From NCBI RefSeq assembly GCF_032164335.1, contig NZ_CP134152.1, positions 3,844,001 to 3,908,000 of the forward strand: 64,000 nucleotides of DNA. The letters run 5' to 3'. The notes under the pieces are model-generated. The model was not told the DNA's origin. It was given only the letters and a program-made list of their open reading frames with translations, and ran no database searches. The position numbers were made by a program, and so were the translations under genes. Below are positions 32,866-40,371 of this stretch, piece after piece; positions within the stretch are counted from its first letter, which is position 1; every line of letters begins with the position of its first letter. Origin of the DNA: Winslowiella toletana (GTDB lineage Bacteria; Pseudomonadota; Gammaproteobacteria; Enterobacterales; Enterobacteriaceae).

Positions 32866-33194
32866 CAGTGGGCGCTGTCCGTGAAAAGATCATCCAGCGC
32901 TTTCAGCTGGCTCAGCAGCAGCACGCGGCCGGATACACTGGCTTCCAGCGCCTCTTCGTAATAAGAGGTGATCGCGAAGTTTTTCGGTAGTGGCGCATTG
33001 GCATCCAGCAAGGCCTGCATGCGCGGCAGTAGCACCCATTGCAACCACTCCAGTGGCAACATGGTGTCGACGCTGAAAGGCTCGGTACTGTTAAACGCCG
33101 CAGTATCTGGCGCGCTGCTTTGCCACAACCCGTTGTCCTGCATGATCTGGGCTATATCCAGCAAACGTTGGCGAACCTGTTGTTCACGACTCAT
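32865..33194 (-). CDS. yqcC: YqcC family protein (DUF446)
   Basis: This small protein of 109 residues starts MSREQQVRQRLLDIAQIM and contains PLEWLQWVLLPRMQALL, the DUF446 family signature of a helical bundle of unknown function. The start is the ATG at 33192-33194 behind AGAGGTTGCCG. The frame stays open a further 108 codons upstream, but that part reads through the csrB RNA gene and is not coding. It is the first gene of yqcC-truC-yqcA. Confidence 0.92.
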   Translation of the reverse strand: MSREQQVRQRLLDIAQIMQDNGLWQSSAPDTAAFNSTEPFSVDTMLPLEWLQWVLLPRMQALLDANAPLPKNFAITSYYEEALEASVSGRVLLLSQLKALDDLFTDSAH

Positions 33195-33272
33195 CGGCAA
33201 CCTCTGGTGAAGAGACAATAAAAATGGGCGGCAAGAATAACACTCCGCGACGAGCGGGTAAAAAGGATGAAC

Positions 33273-33306
33273 AAAAAAAAGGGAGCACTGTATAAACAGT
33301 GCTCCC
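33273..33306 (-). terminator. csrB intrinsic terminator
   Basis: On the minus strand GGGAGCACTG (33306-33297), loop TTTATA, CAGTGCTCCC (33290-33281) is followed by eight T (33280-33273). It is a perfect ten-pair stem with U-tract. Confidence 0.95.
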
Positions 33307-33600
33307 GGTTCGTTTGCAGCGCTCCAGCTACTTTTGTGCTCCCTGCTCATCCTTGAAAACTTTTCCTGTGTGCCATCCTGACACCCTAAGCCATCCCGGC
33401 TTACACTCCTTTGGCATCCTGGCCCACCACACCATCCTGGTATAGCTCTCATTCTCCTTCCTGGAGGTGTCCATATCTCATCCTGAGATATCCTTGCTTC
33501 TTCCTGAAGCCTTTCCATGCATCGTCCGGATGTTGTTCCGCTTCATCCTGAAGAGACATCATCCTGATGTCGTCCAGTCCACAGTATCCTTCCTGATGCC
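33273..33600 (-). ncRNA. csrB: CsrB regulatory RNA
   Basis: CsrB sequesters the RNA-binding repressor CsrA through many GGA motifs. On the minus strand this ~330-base region carries about 25 GGA triplets, including six exact CAGGATG. Many sit in the loops of short stems, for example ATCTCAGGATGAGAT, AAGCCGGGATGGCTT and CATCAGGATGATG. The last ~90 bases closely resemble the E. coli CsrB 3' end as I recall it (CAAGGATGAGCAGGGAGC, then AGTAGCTGGA and AACGAACCGGGAGC) and finish in a strong terminator. The location between yqcC and syd is that of E. coli csrB. The 5' end is inferred from a weak promoter and may be off by tens of bases; E. coli CsrB is about 369 nt. Confidence 0.93.
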
Positions 33601-33604
33601 AGGC

Positions 33605-33632
33605 ATTCTGCCAGATCAGCGCCAGTAAACAA
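33605..33632 (-). promoter_or_regulatory. Candidate csrB core promoter
   Basis: On the minus strand TTGTTT (33632-33627) and CAGAAT (33610-33605) are spaced by 16 bases. The start predicted seven bases on lies just before the first GGA motif. Both hexamers are weak, as expected for an activator-dependent promoter. Confidence 0.35.
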
Positions 33633-33767
33633 GATAGTTGCCGCATTTATGGCATCATCTTACGACCATCAGAATGACCCGACTAACCTAACCTCATGAT
33701 TTACAATATTTTCACATTTTAACAGTGAAATAACGACATGGATTTTCTGGCGATCTCTCACACTCCA

Positions 33768-33785
33768 TGTAAGAGATATCTCACA
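33768..33785. promoter_or_regulatory. UvrY/GacA binding box upstream of csrB
   Basis: TGTAAGAGATATCTCACA is an 18-base near-perfect palindrome matching the GacA/UvrY upstream activating sequence (TGTAAG-N6-CTTACA type). It lies about 170 bases upstream of the inferred csrB start and 28 bases from the syd stop. Far-upstream placement is normal for csrB-type RNA promoters. The site links csrB to the BarA sensor encoded at 19.7-22.4 kb. Confidence 0.85.
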
Positions 33786-33813
33786 AAAACATAAGGCAAT
33801 ATCGCAAAAAGGA

Positions 33814-34356
33814 TCATCTAACAGGTTGTAATAACTTGAGAAAATCCGTTATTGAACCGGCGAGGATTTCACGCTTATTTTTGCCTAATTGCTCAATAAT
33901 CACTTCACCACTGAGATTACATAGTGAAATCACCTCCAATTCAGACTCAGTTGTAGCGATAAATAGCGTGGGCGTCTGTTTTAGTCGACGCTTCATCACC
34001 AGGTGCCCAATCAGGTTTTCCTGCACCCTGACGAAGTCCTCTTCGCTCCAAACCTGTACCAGAGACAGTTCATTTCCGTTCAACTGAGCTGACATGTCAC
34101 CAGCAAATTGTGTGGTATAGAATGCCACCAGCGCGGGCTGAAGTTGCAATCCGATGGCGCGCTCAATCGCATCAAGATTTTTGGCCAGCGTAAACGGCTG
34201 CGGCTGCCAGAAGATTTCGTCATCAAGCGTTTGTGTAATACAGGGAGATGCCACCCCATACAACGCTGCGCTGGCGGGCGGATGTCCGCACTGCTGCTGC
34301 CAGAACTCACAGTAGCGGGTGGTAAAATCGGTCAGCGCTTGGGTGGTCTGTTCCAT
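33814..34356 (-). CDS. syd: SecY-interacting protein Syd
   Basis: Syd binds cytoplasmic loops of SecY and is thought to check translocon assembly; it is peripheral on the inner membrane. The 180-residue product has ALYGVASPCI, FWQPQPFTLAKNLDAIERA, FYTTQFAGDMSAQ, VQENLIGHLVMKRRLKQTPTLFIATTE and ISLCNLSGEV, matching the family throughout. The start is the ATG at 34354-34356 (MEQTTQALTDF), which gives the family length; a GTG five codons earlier is possible but less likely. It is divergent from queF. Confidence 0.95.
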   Translation of the reverse strand: MEQTTQALTDFTTRYCEFWQQQCGHPPASAALYGVASPCITQTLDDEIFWQPQPFTLAKNLDAIERAIGLQLQPALVAFYTTQFAGDMSAQLNGNELSLVQVWSEEDFVRVQENLIGHLVMKRRLKQTPTLFIATTESELEVISLCNLSGEVIIEQLGKNKREILAGSITDFLKLLQPVR

Positions 34357-34539
34357 CTTTAATTTTCTCACTGTTGGCCAGCTAAGTTACACTTATAAAC
34401 CCTGGTATCAGCGATTAGTATACCTAAAGAGATTGGCGTTGCGGTAAGGCAGCGCGTCACCCTCGGCTGACAGAGGTCAGTGATGCGGATCAGTGAACAT
34501 CGCTGCTGCTTCAGTTATGAAGGTGGATTCGACAGTTTA

Positions 34540-34554
34540 GCCCGCAGAGCGGGC
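34540..34554 (+). promoter_or_regulatory. Short hairpin just upstream of queF
   Basis: GCCCGC, loop AGA, GCGGGC is a perfect six-pair stem ending 15 bases before the queF ATG and directly in front of its AAGGTAAGAG ribosome-binding region. It could influence translation. I do not see the conserved core of a preQ1 riboswitch around it. Confidence 0.35.
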
Positions 34555-34569
34555 AATTAAGGTAAGAGT

Positions 34570-35415
34570 ATGTCTACACACGATCAGCACCAGGCTTTGC
34601 ACGGCCTGACCCTGGGTAAAGCAACAGAATATCATGACAGTTACGACGCCAGTTTATTGCAGGCGGTACCACGCAGTATGAACCGCGAGCCGCTCGGCCT
34701 CTATCCGGACTATTTACCGTTTAGCGGTGCCGATATCTGGACGCTGTATGAGCTGTCATGGCTTAACAACAAAGGCGTACCGCAGGTTGCCATCGGCGAA
34801 GTGGTGCTGAATGCCAGCAGCCTTAATCTGATAGAGTCAAAAAGCTTTAAGCTCTATCTCAACAGCTTTAATCAGACGCCGTTCGCCGACTGGGGCGAAG
34901 TGCGTCAGACGCTTGAGCGCGATCTCAGCGCCTGCGCGCAGGGTGACGTCAGTGTGGCGCTGTTTCGTCTGCAGGAAATTGAAGGGCAGCCGATGGGGCA
35001 TTTTGACGGCAACTGCATTGATGAACAGGACATCACCATTGATAACTATCAGTTCAATGCTGACTACCTGGAAAATGCCACCTCGAGTGAGGTGGTGTCA
35101 GAAACGCTGGTCAGCCACCTGCTGAAATCTAATTGCCTGATCACCAATCAGCCCGACTGGGGTTCAGTGCAGATCCGCTACCGTGGCCCGCGCATCGATC
35201 GCGAAGCGCTATTGCGTTATCTGGTCTCTTTCCGCCACCACAACGAATTCCACGAGCAGTGTGTTGAGCGTATTTTCAATGATATCCAGCGCTTCTGCCA
35301 GCCGGAAACGCTGTCGGTTTATGCGCGTTATACCCGCCGCGGTGGTCTTGACATCAACCCGTGGCGTAGCAATTGCGATTTTATACCGTCGCATTCACGG
35401 CTGGTTCGCCAGTAA
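34570..35415 (+). CDS. queF: NADPH-dependent preQ0 (7-cyano-7-deazaguanine) reductase
   Basis: QueF reduces the nitrile of preQ0 to the amine preQ1, which is then inserted into tRNA. The 281-residue protein is the long two-domain (tunnelling-fold tandem) type typical of gamma-proteobacteria. The nucleophilic Cys is in [17 protein letters not shown] near residue 190, the substrate-binding Glu/His segment is [16 protein letters not shown], and [14 protein letters not shown] near 95 is the QueF signature. It is divergent from syd and upstream of ppnN. queD and queE of the same pathway are in this window at 6.6-7.7 kb. Confidence 0.96.
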   Translation: MSTHDQHQALHGLTLGKATEYHDSYDASLLQAVPRSMNREPLGLYPDYLPFSGADIWTLYELSWLNNKGVPQVAIGEVVLNASSLNLIESKSFKLYLNSFNQTPFADWGEVRQTLERDLSACAQGDVSVALFRLQEIEGQPMGHFDGNCIDEQDITIDNYQFNADYLENATSSEVVSETLVSHLLKSNCLITNQPDWGSVQIRYRGPRIDREALLRYLVSFRHHNEFHEQCVERIFNDIQRFCQPETLSVYARYTRRGGLDINPWRSNCDFIPSHSRLVRQ

Positions 35416-35597
35416 TTGCGAGATATCTCGCAGGCCGGTTAACCGCTTCAGGAATCAGTTGTGAAACCGGTACTGAGAGCGTTAATCTGAAGTCTGGCGC
35501 TAAGTGACAAGCTGGCGTTACCAAAGGATTTTTCGTCTCTGCTCCGCCCGCTGGGCGCAGAGTCACAAATCACCCTGGCGGGTGTAAAGGAGTTCAT

Positions 35598-36962
35598 TTG
35601 ATTACACATATTAGCCCTCTTGGCTCGATGGATTTGCTCTCACAGCTGGAAGTCGACATGCTGAAGCGCACAGCCAGCAGTGACCTCTATCAACTGTTTC
35701 GTAACTGCTCACTCGCCGTGCTTAACTCCGGAAGTCAAACCGACAGCAGCCATGAACTGCTCTCCCGTTTCGAAAACTTTGATATCAATGTGCTGCGTCG
35801 TGAGCGCGGCGTGAAGCTGGAGCTGATCAATCCGCCGGAAGACGCGTTTGTTGACGGCCGTATCATTCGATCACTGCAAGCCAACCTGTTTGCGGTACTG
35901 CGCGATATCCTGTTCGTTAACGGCCAGATTACTCATGCCGAACGTTTCCAGCATCTGAACCAGGAAGACTCCATTCATATCACCAATATGGTGTTCTCGA
36001 TTCTGCGTAATGCGCGGGCACTGCATATCGGCGAAGAACCTAATATGGTGGTCTGCTGGGGTGGACACTCGATTAACGCCACTGAATATCAGTATTGTCG
36101 TAGCGTTGGTTCACAGCTTGGCCTGCGCGAGCTGAATATCTGTACCGGCTGCGGACCGGGCGTCATGGAAGCACCAATGAAAGGTGCCGCCGTTGGTCAT
36201 GCCCAGCAGCGCTACAAAGATGGCCGCTTTATTGGCCTGACAGAGCCATCAATTATTGCCGCTGAGCCACCGAATCCACTGGTCAATGAACTGATCATTA
36301 TGCCGGATATTGAAAAACGCCTTGAGGCGTTTGTCCGCATTGCGCACGGTATCATCATCTTCCCGGGCGGGGTTGGCACCGCTGAAGAGCTACTGTATTT
36401 GCTGGGTATTCTGATGAATCCGCAAAACCACGATCAGGTGTTGCCGCTGATTCTTACCGGGCCGAAAGAGAGTGCCGACTACTTCCGCGTGCTGGATGAG
36501 TTTATCGTCAATACTGTGGGTGAACAGGCGCGCCGCCACTACACCATCATCATTGACGATGCAGCCGAAGTCGCCCGTCAGATGAAAAAAGCGATGCCGA
36601 AGGTTAAAGAGAATCGTCGTGAAACCGGAGATGCCTACAGCTTTAACTGGTCAATTCGTATTGCGCCGGATCTTCAGGTACCGTTTATACCAACCCATGA
36701 GAATATGGCTAATCTCAATCTTTATCCGAATCAGCCGCCAGAGAAACTCGCCGCCGCACTGCGTCGGGCATTTTCCGGCATCGTTGCCGGCAATGTTAAA
36801 GAGATGGGTATCCGTGAGATCCAAGAGAAAGGGCCGTATAAACTGCACGGCGATGCGCAAATGATGCATCACATGGACGATTTACTACAGGGATTTGTCG
36901 CTCAGCACCGCATGAAGTTGCCGGGCACCGCCTATATCCCCTGCTATGAAATCATAAAGTAA
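35598..36962 (+). CDS. ppnN: Pyrimidine/purine nucleotide 5'-monophosphate nucleosidase
   Basis: PpnN (YgdH) hydrolyses nucleotide monophosphates to base and ribose 5-phosphate, and in E. coli is stimulated by (p)ppGpp. The 454-residue product has an N-terminal domain, the LOG-family core with [23 protein letters not shown] and the [10 protein letters not shown] loop, and the C-terminal domain ending [11 protein letters not shown]. The start is TTG at 35598-35600 behind AAAGGAG at ideal spacing, which reproduces the E. coli N-terminus ([11 protein letters not shown]); E. coli ppnN also uses TTG. Both relA and this ppGpp target lie in the window. Confidence 0.96.
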   Translation: MITHISPLGSMDLLSQLEVDMLKRTASSDLYQLFRNCSLAVLNSGSQTDSSHELLSRFENFDINVLRRERGVKLELINPPEDAFVDGRIIRSLQANLFAVLRDILFVNGQITHAERFQHLNQEDSIHITNMVFSILRNARALHIGEEPNMVVCWGGHSINATEYQYCRSVGSQLGLRELNICTGCGPGVMEAPMKGAAVGHAQQRYKDGRFIGLTEPSIIAAEPPNPLVNELIIMPDIEKRLEAFVRIAHGIIIFPGGVGTAEELLYLLGILMNPQNHDQVLPLILTGPKESADYFRVLDEFIVNTVGEQARRHYTIIIDDAAEVARQMKKAMPKVKENRRETGDAYSFNWSIRIAPDLQVPFIPTHENMANLNLYPNQPPEKLAAALRRAFSGIVAGNVKEMGIREIQEKGPYKLHGDAQMMHHMDDLLQGFVAQHRMKLPGTAYIPCYEIIK

Positions 36963-36971
36963 CCTGCTACG

Positions 36972-36991
36972 GAGCGGCATCCGTGCCGCTC
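36972..36991. terminator. Hairpin between ppnN and xni
   Basis: GAGCGGCA (36972-36979), loop TCCG, TGCCGCTC (36984-36991) is a perfect eight-pair stem starting nine bases after the ppnN stop. No U-tract follows. It resembles, in size and position, the other gene-end hairpins of this window. Confidence 0.45.
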
Positions 36992-37004
36992 TGACTTCGA
37001 GCTT

Positions 37005-37763
37005 ATGACTAATCATCTGTTAATTGTTGATGCGCTGAATCTGATTCGCCGCATTCACGCTGTTCAGGGCTCTCCCTGCCAGCAAACCTGCGTGCAGGCG
37101 TTACAGCAACTGTTGCTGCACACTCGTCCGACCCATGTCGTCGCGGTATTTGACGACGACGAGCGCCGCGATGGCTGGCGTCATCAGCTGTTGCCCGACT
37201 ATAAAGCCGGACGCCCACCAATGCCGGATAACCTGCAAGTGGAAATGCCGCTCTTACGCGACGCCTTTGCCGCCGCTGGCGTCACCTGCTGGACCTCTCC
37301 CGGCGATGAAGCCGACGATCTGGCGGCTACGCTGGCGGTAAAAGTCGCTTCGGGCGGTCATCAGGCGACGATTGTTTCGACCGATAAAGGCTATTGCCAG
37401 CTGTTAGCACCGTCGATTTTTATTCGTGATTACTTTCAGAAGCGCTGGCTGGATATGCCTTTTATTGCCAAAGAGTTTGGCGTTACGCCACAGCAGCTCA
37501 CCGATTACTGGGGGCTGGCAGGTATCAGCAGCAGCAAGATTCCCGGCGTTGCCGGCATTGGACCAAAAAGTGCCAGTCAGCTATTAACGGACTTTGGCTC
37601 GCTGGCAGGTGTCTATCAGCATCTTGATGCCGTTCCCGAAAAATGGCGAAAGAAACTCGAAAAGCACCGTGAAATGGCGTTTATCTGCCAACAGGTGGCG
37701 ACGCTGAAAACCGATTTAATCTTAGATGGTAATCTTAAAGAACTGCGTTATGAGGCAGATTAA
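37005..37763 (+). CDS. xni: Flap endonuclease Xni
   Basis: Xni (ExoIX/YgdG) is a PIN/FEN-like flap endonuclease related to the 5'-nuclease domain of DNA polymerase I. The 252 residues show [14 protein letters not shown] (first metal Asp), [37 protein letters not shown] with a DD pair, [11 protein letters not shown], and a helix-hairpin-helix segment [18 protein letters not shown]. It is shorter than full pol I 5'-nucleases and lacks some of their acidic residues, as the family does. Its left neighbour ppnN is conserved; to the right, the E. coli genes are replaced by the DUF3289/DUF943 island. Confidence 0.95.
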   Translation: MTNHLLIVDALNLIRRIHAVQGSPCQQTCVQALQQLLLHTRPTHVVAVFDDDERRDGWRHQLLPDYKAGRPPMPDNLQVEMPLLRDAFAAAGVTCWTSPGDEADDLAATLAVKVASGGHQATIVSTDKGYCQLLAPSIFIRDYFQKRWLDMPFIAKEFGVTPQQLTDYWGLAGISSSKIPGVAGIGPKSASQLLTDFGSLAGVYQHLDAVPEKWRKKLEKHREMAFICQQVATLKTDLILDGNLKELRYEAD

Positions 37764-37974
37764 CTTATTTAAATCGGGTGACATGATAATCGGGTCACCC
37801 GTCCAGATATACTAATTATATCGATGATATTAATTATAAATTTAATAAAAAGGTAATTATAAAAATCATCTATTTCGTACTGACTCTTCTTTTTTTGCAG
37901 GCTATCTTTGTTTTTCATTGTCTCGTATATTAATAACCTGAAGGGATTGAATTCAATTAACCGGGACGTTAATT

Positions 37975-38772
37975 ATGGATACTCACGCCGACCACAAGCC
38001 GCAGACAGCGGCGCTGCAACTGCCAATACGCATCTATGAAACCCAGCGTAAAATGGATGACTACTTTGCCGATGATATGCATTACGGCGATATCAGTGAA
38101 AAAGTGCTTAAAGAGCGCTACAGGTTACGTGACATCTCTACACGTATTAATCCGTTTACCTTTCCCAACCGACTGGAAAGCGCGCGCATACTGTTTGACG
38201 AGTTTCGCAGCTTATCAACCAGCCTCTCTTTTGTCGGTGAGTATCAGTCACTGATTGGTAAATTGATAGACCATATGCAATATGGCCAAGGCGACAGATT
38301 TTTCGACCCGATGCTGGATGCGGCGCTGGAGAATCATAGTTCGATGGAGAGCTCTTTGCAGAAAATCAGAGAGTCATTGACTGGTTATATCAACTGGAAT
38401 AAGGGATATTTACCGCAGTATAGAGCATCCGTAATAACGGACTCTCTAAGAAACTCATTTCTGCCAAAATTTAATAATCTGATGGATCGTATTAATGGAC
38501 TGGGTATCAGTGTTCACGATACCTGGGCAACCCATATTACACTTGAGTCTCTTGAAATAAACGGACCACGATACAGAGCACAAGTGCACTATCGAATCCA
38601 GGATCACTTCGGACTGGATGACAGCGATATTACAGATCTGTTCTTCCGGCAATTCCGTATCTTCCGCATCTGGTTCACATTACAACGCTGGCAGGGCTAT
38701 GGTTATCAACCATTTATTACAGAAATGAATACCAAAAAAATCATTGAAGGCCATCGCGATGACAAATTTTAA
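37975..38772 (+). CDS. DUF3289 family protein
   Basis: This 265-residue soluble protein has no signal peptide or membrane segment. Its central and C-terminal parts fit the enterobacterial DUF3289 family: YADDMHYGDISEK-like FADDMHYGDISEK, LIDHMQYGQGDRFFDPML, LPKFNNLMDRINGLGISVHDTWATHI, then QDHFGLDDSDITDLFF, RIWFTLQRWQGYGYQPFITEMN and IIEGH. The many conserved His/Asp pairs (VHDTW, DHFGLDDSD) suggest a catalytic or metal site; this is inference. Its stop lies 14 bases inside the following DUF943 gene. The upstream 211 bases are very AT-rich. No biochemical function is known to me; a toxin or effector role is suggested by pairing and array structure only. Confidence 0.75.
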   Translation: MDTHADHKPQTAALQLPIRIYETQRKMDDYFADDMHYGDISEKVLKERYRLRDISTRINPFTFPNRLESARILFDEFRSLSTSLSFVGEYQSLIGKLIDHMQYGQGDRFFDPMLDAALENHSSMESSLQKIRESLTGYINWNKGYLPQYRASVITDSLRNSFLPKFNNLMDRINGLGISVHDTWATHITLESLEINGPRYRAQVHYRIQDHFGLDDSDITDLFFRQFRIFRIWFTLQRWQGYGYQPFITEMNTKKIIEGHRDDKF

Positions 38773-39223
38773 ATGGCTATTATTTTCCATTGTCATATCA
38801 GGCACACTCCTGGGGTGGTATTATTTCCAACCCACTGAAGTTATTGATGTACACCGACTTAAAGACAAAAACAGCTTCGATATTATCGTTAAACACTTGC
38901 CGATAACCGACAAGGGAAAAATTCAGTGGTGGGATAAAAACAAACTAAAATTTAATAAAGAAAATAATATTTACTTAGAGCCGCATGACTACAGGATTAA
39001 TTTTTGGATAAGTGACTATAAAGTTGACAGAGGAACCGATCAAGACAGCGATTTACTATGCTTTGATGATATGAAAGTGAAAGCTAACTGCATTGAAAAG
39101 TATAATCAGCCGATGACGATATGGTACATAGCCGAAAAAGGCCAAACCATATATCTGCTAAATAACTGGGAAAATAAATATATCAAATTTGATGAAACAG
39201 GTCGCCTTCATAAGGTTCGATAA
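38759..39223 (+). CDS. DUF943 family membrane-anchored protein, copy 1
   Basis: The 154-residue product begins with one membrane segment (residues about 5-23, WLLFSIVISGTLLGWYYF). After it comes a soluble domain with the DUF943 pattern: EVIDVHRL, VKHLPITDKGKIQWWDKNK, the strongly conserved GTDQDSDLLCFDDMK with a later NCIEK, and TIWYIAEKGQTIYLLNN. The start is the ATG at 38759, with AAGG eight bases upstream. It overlaps the DUF3289 stop by 14 bases, so the two are translationally coupled. This overlap is repeated in remnant form before the other two copies. A role as immunity partner of the DUF3289 protein is inference. Confidence 0.8.
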   Translation: MTNFKWLLFSIVISGTLLGWYYFQPTEVIDVHRLKDKNSFDIIVKHLPITDKGKIQWWDKNKLKFNKENNIYLEPHDYRINFWISDYKVDRGTDQDSDLLCFDDMKVKANCIEKYNQPMTIWYIAEKGQTIYLLNNWENKYIKFDETGRLHKVR

Positions 39224-39233
39224 CAGCCACCTT

Positions 39234-39305
39234 ACAGGAAAAGTAAATTATCTTTCTATTAGTGAACTAAATGCGACGAAAGTGACTGAAGGATGTCAAA
39301 AATGA
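39234..39305 (+). pseudogene. Remnant 3' end of a second DUF3289 copy
   Basis: In the frame ending at the TGA 39303-39305, the translation contains ISELNATKVTEGCQK. It aligns with the last residues of the intact DUF3289 protein (ITEMNTKKIIEGHRDDKF) and stands in the same place, directly over the start of the next DUF943 gene. About seven of nineteen positions agree. There is no start codon or upstream domain, so only a decayed tail remains. The match is short, hence the moderate confidence. Confidence 0.5.
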
Positions 39306-39767
39306 TTCGATTTAAATGGCTAATGTCAGTCGCAGTTATCGTTTTTTTTGCAGGATTTTTACGCTTACTCTGGCCAATAAAAATCATTGGTATTCATCAT
39401 GTCAGTGACCGTGATACTTTCGATCTCATTATTAAATACCCTCCGATAACAGATAACAGTAAGATTCAATGGAGGGAAAATAATAAGCTTTTCTTTGAAG
39501 AAAAACATCATCCACCAGTGGGAAAAAGAGACTACATAATTACTTTTTTGGTAGCTGACTATAAAATAGATTCAGGCACAGATCAAGACAGCGATCCGAT
39601 GTGTTTTGATGATATGAAAAGTAAGGCTAACTGCATTGAAAATGGGTAATCAACCGATGGCAGTATGATATCGCCATAATACCAGGCAAATTCTTTTTTT
39701 ACTCAACAATGGAAAAAGTAGTTACTTAAAAAATGATATCATCGATCGAATACGACAGATTGATTAA
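39302..39767 (+). pseudogene. DUF943 copy 2, frameshifted
   Basis: The frame from the ATG at 39302 (MIRFKWLMSV, AAGGA eight bases upstream) gives a membrane segment and the DUF943 body, including GTDQDSDPMCFDDMKSKANCIEN. It then stops early at 39647-39649. One extra base relative to copy 1 lies at about 39641-39647. In the restored frame (39645 onward) the homology resumes as GNQPMAV, a TGA replacing the Trp codon at 39666, then ILFLLNNGKSSYLKND, ending at the TAA 39765-39767. So the copy carries a +1 shift plus a nonsense change. A 115-residue truncated protein could still be made. Confidence 0.8.
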
Positions 39768-39790
39768 AGCTCTTACTTTACATCTCCCAT

Positions 39791-39895
39791 ATTTGGCTCA
39801 GATTAAAACGCTGGCAAGGCTATGGTTATCAGCCATTTATCACTGAAATGAATGCAATTAAAACGATTGAGGGCAGCAGATTTGATACGTTTTAA
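39791..39895 (+). pseudogene. Remnant 3' end of a third DUF3289 copy
   Basis: The frame ending at TAA 39893-39895 encodes 34 residues, IWLRLKRWQGYGYQPFITEM followed by NAIKTIEGSRFDTF. This matches the C-terminus of the intact DUF3289 protein almost residue for residue (RWQGYGYQPFITEMN identical). Upstream of 39791 the similarity fades within about ten codons and the frame is stopped at 39761. The remnant overlaps the start of DUF943 copy 3 in the same relation as the intact pair, showing that a full DUF3289 gene once stood here. Confidence 0.88.
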
Positions 39896-40289
39896 ACTAA
39901 TCGCAATAGCCTCTATCTTCACAGGAGCTGTTTTTTTCGGATGGTTATTTCAACCAACCAAAGTTATTGACGTCCATTACTCAAAAAAATTTGACAACTA
40001 TTTCGTTATCGTTGAACACTTTCCATTAACCAGGAACAATAAAATTCGCTGGTGGGAGGAAAATAAATCTCTGTTTAAAGAAAAGTATCATGTTCCCATA
40101 GGAGAATGCGACTATGGTATAAGCTTTTGGGTTGGAAACTATAAAACTGACTCGGGAACCGATCAGGACAGTGACTTACTCTGTTTTGATGAGATGAACA
40201 CTAAAAAAAATTGCATTGAAAAAGATCATCGCCCAATGAAAATTTGGTATCGAAAAGACAAAAATGAAACTATCTATCTTTTCAATTGA
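39882..40289 (+). CDS. DUF943 family membrane-anchored protein, copy 3
   Basis: From the TTG at 39882-39884, with GAGGG eight bases upstream, the product has 135 residues. It has an N-terminal membrane segment (FKLIAIASIFTGAVFFGWLF), then KVIDVHY, VEHFPLTRNNKIRWWEENK, YHVPIGECDYGISFW, and the family core GTDQDSDLLCFDEMNTKKNCIEK, ending KDKNETIYLFN. The TTG corresponds exactly to the start position of copies 1 and 2; an upstream in-frame ATG at 39852 lies inside the DUF3289 remnant and has no such site. It ends about 20 residues short of copy 1 but is otherwise intact. Confidence 0.78.
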   Translation: MIRFKLIAIASIFTGAVFFGWLFQPTKVIDVHYSKKFDNYFVIVEHFPLTRNNKIRWWEENKSLFKEKYHVPIGECDYGISFWVGNYKTDSGTDQDSDLLCFDEMNTKKNCIEKDHRPMKIWYRKDKNETIYLFN

Positions 40290-40331
40290 ACGTTAACGTT
40301 TTTTTAGAGCATTTCAAGAGTGTGTTCATTC

Positions 40332-40362
40332 TAACCCCGCGATCATCCCTGATCCGGGGTTA
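40332..40362. terminator. Inverted repeat between DUF943 copy 3 and rlmM
   Basis: TAACCCC (40332-40338) pairs with GGGGTTA (40356-40362), with an inner GATC/GATC pair (40341-40344, 40351-40354). It lies between convergent genes and has no U-tract; a shared 3'-end structure is likely. Confidence 0.4.
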
Positions 40363-40371
40363 AATAGCTAA

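Noticed and set aside
33195-33518. 108-codon upstream extension of yqcC in the same open frame
   Set aside because: It reads through csrB and its terminator; YqcC family length and a good ribosome site place the start at 33194.
33449-33646. Open frame of 65 codons on the minus strand
   Set aside because: It lies within csrB and its promoter; no family resemblance.
34372-34569. preQ1 riboswitch in front of queF
   Set aside because: Only a simple hairpin is visible; the conserved loop and A-rich tail with a pairing C-rich core were not found.
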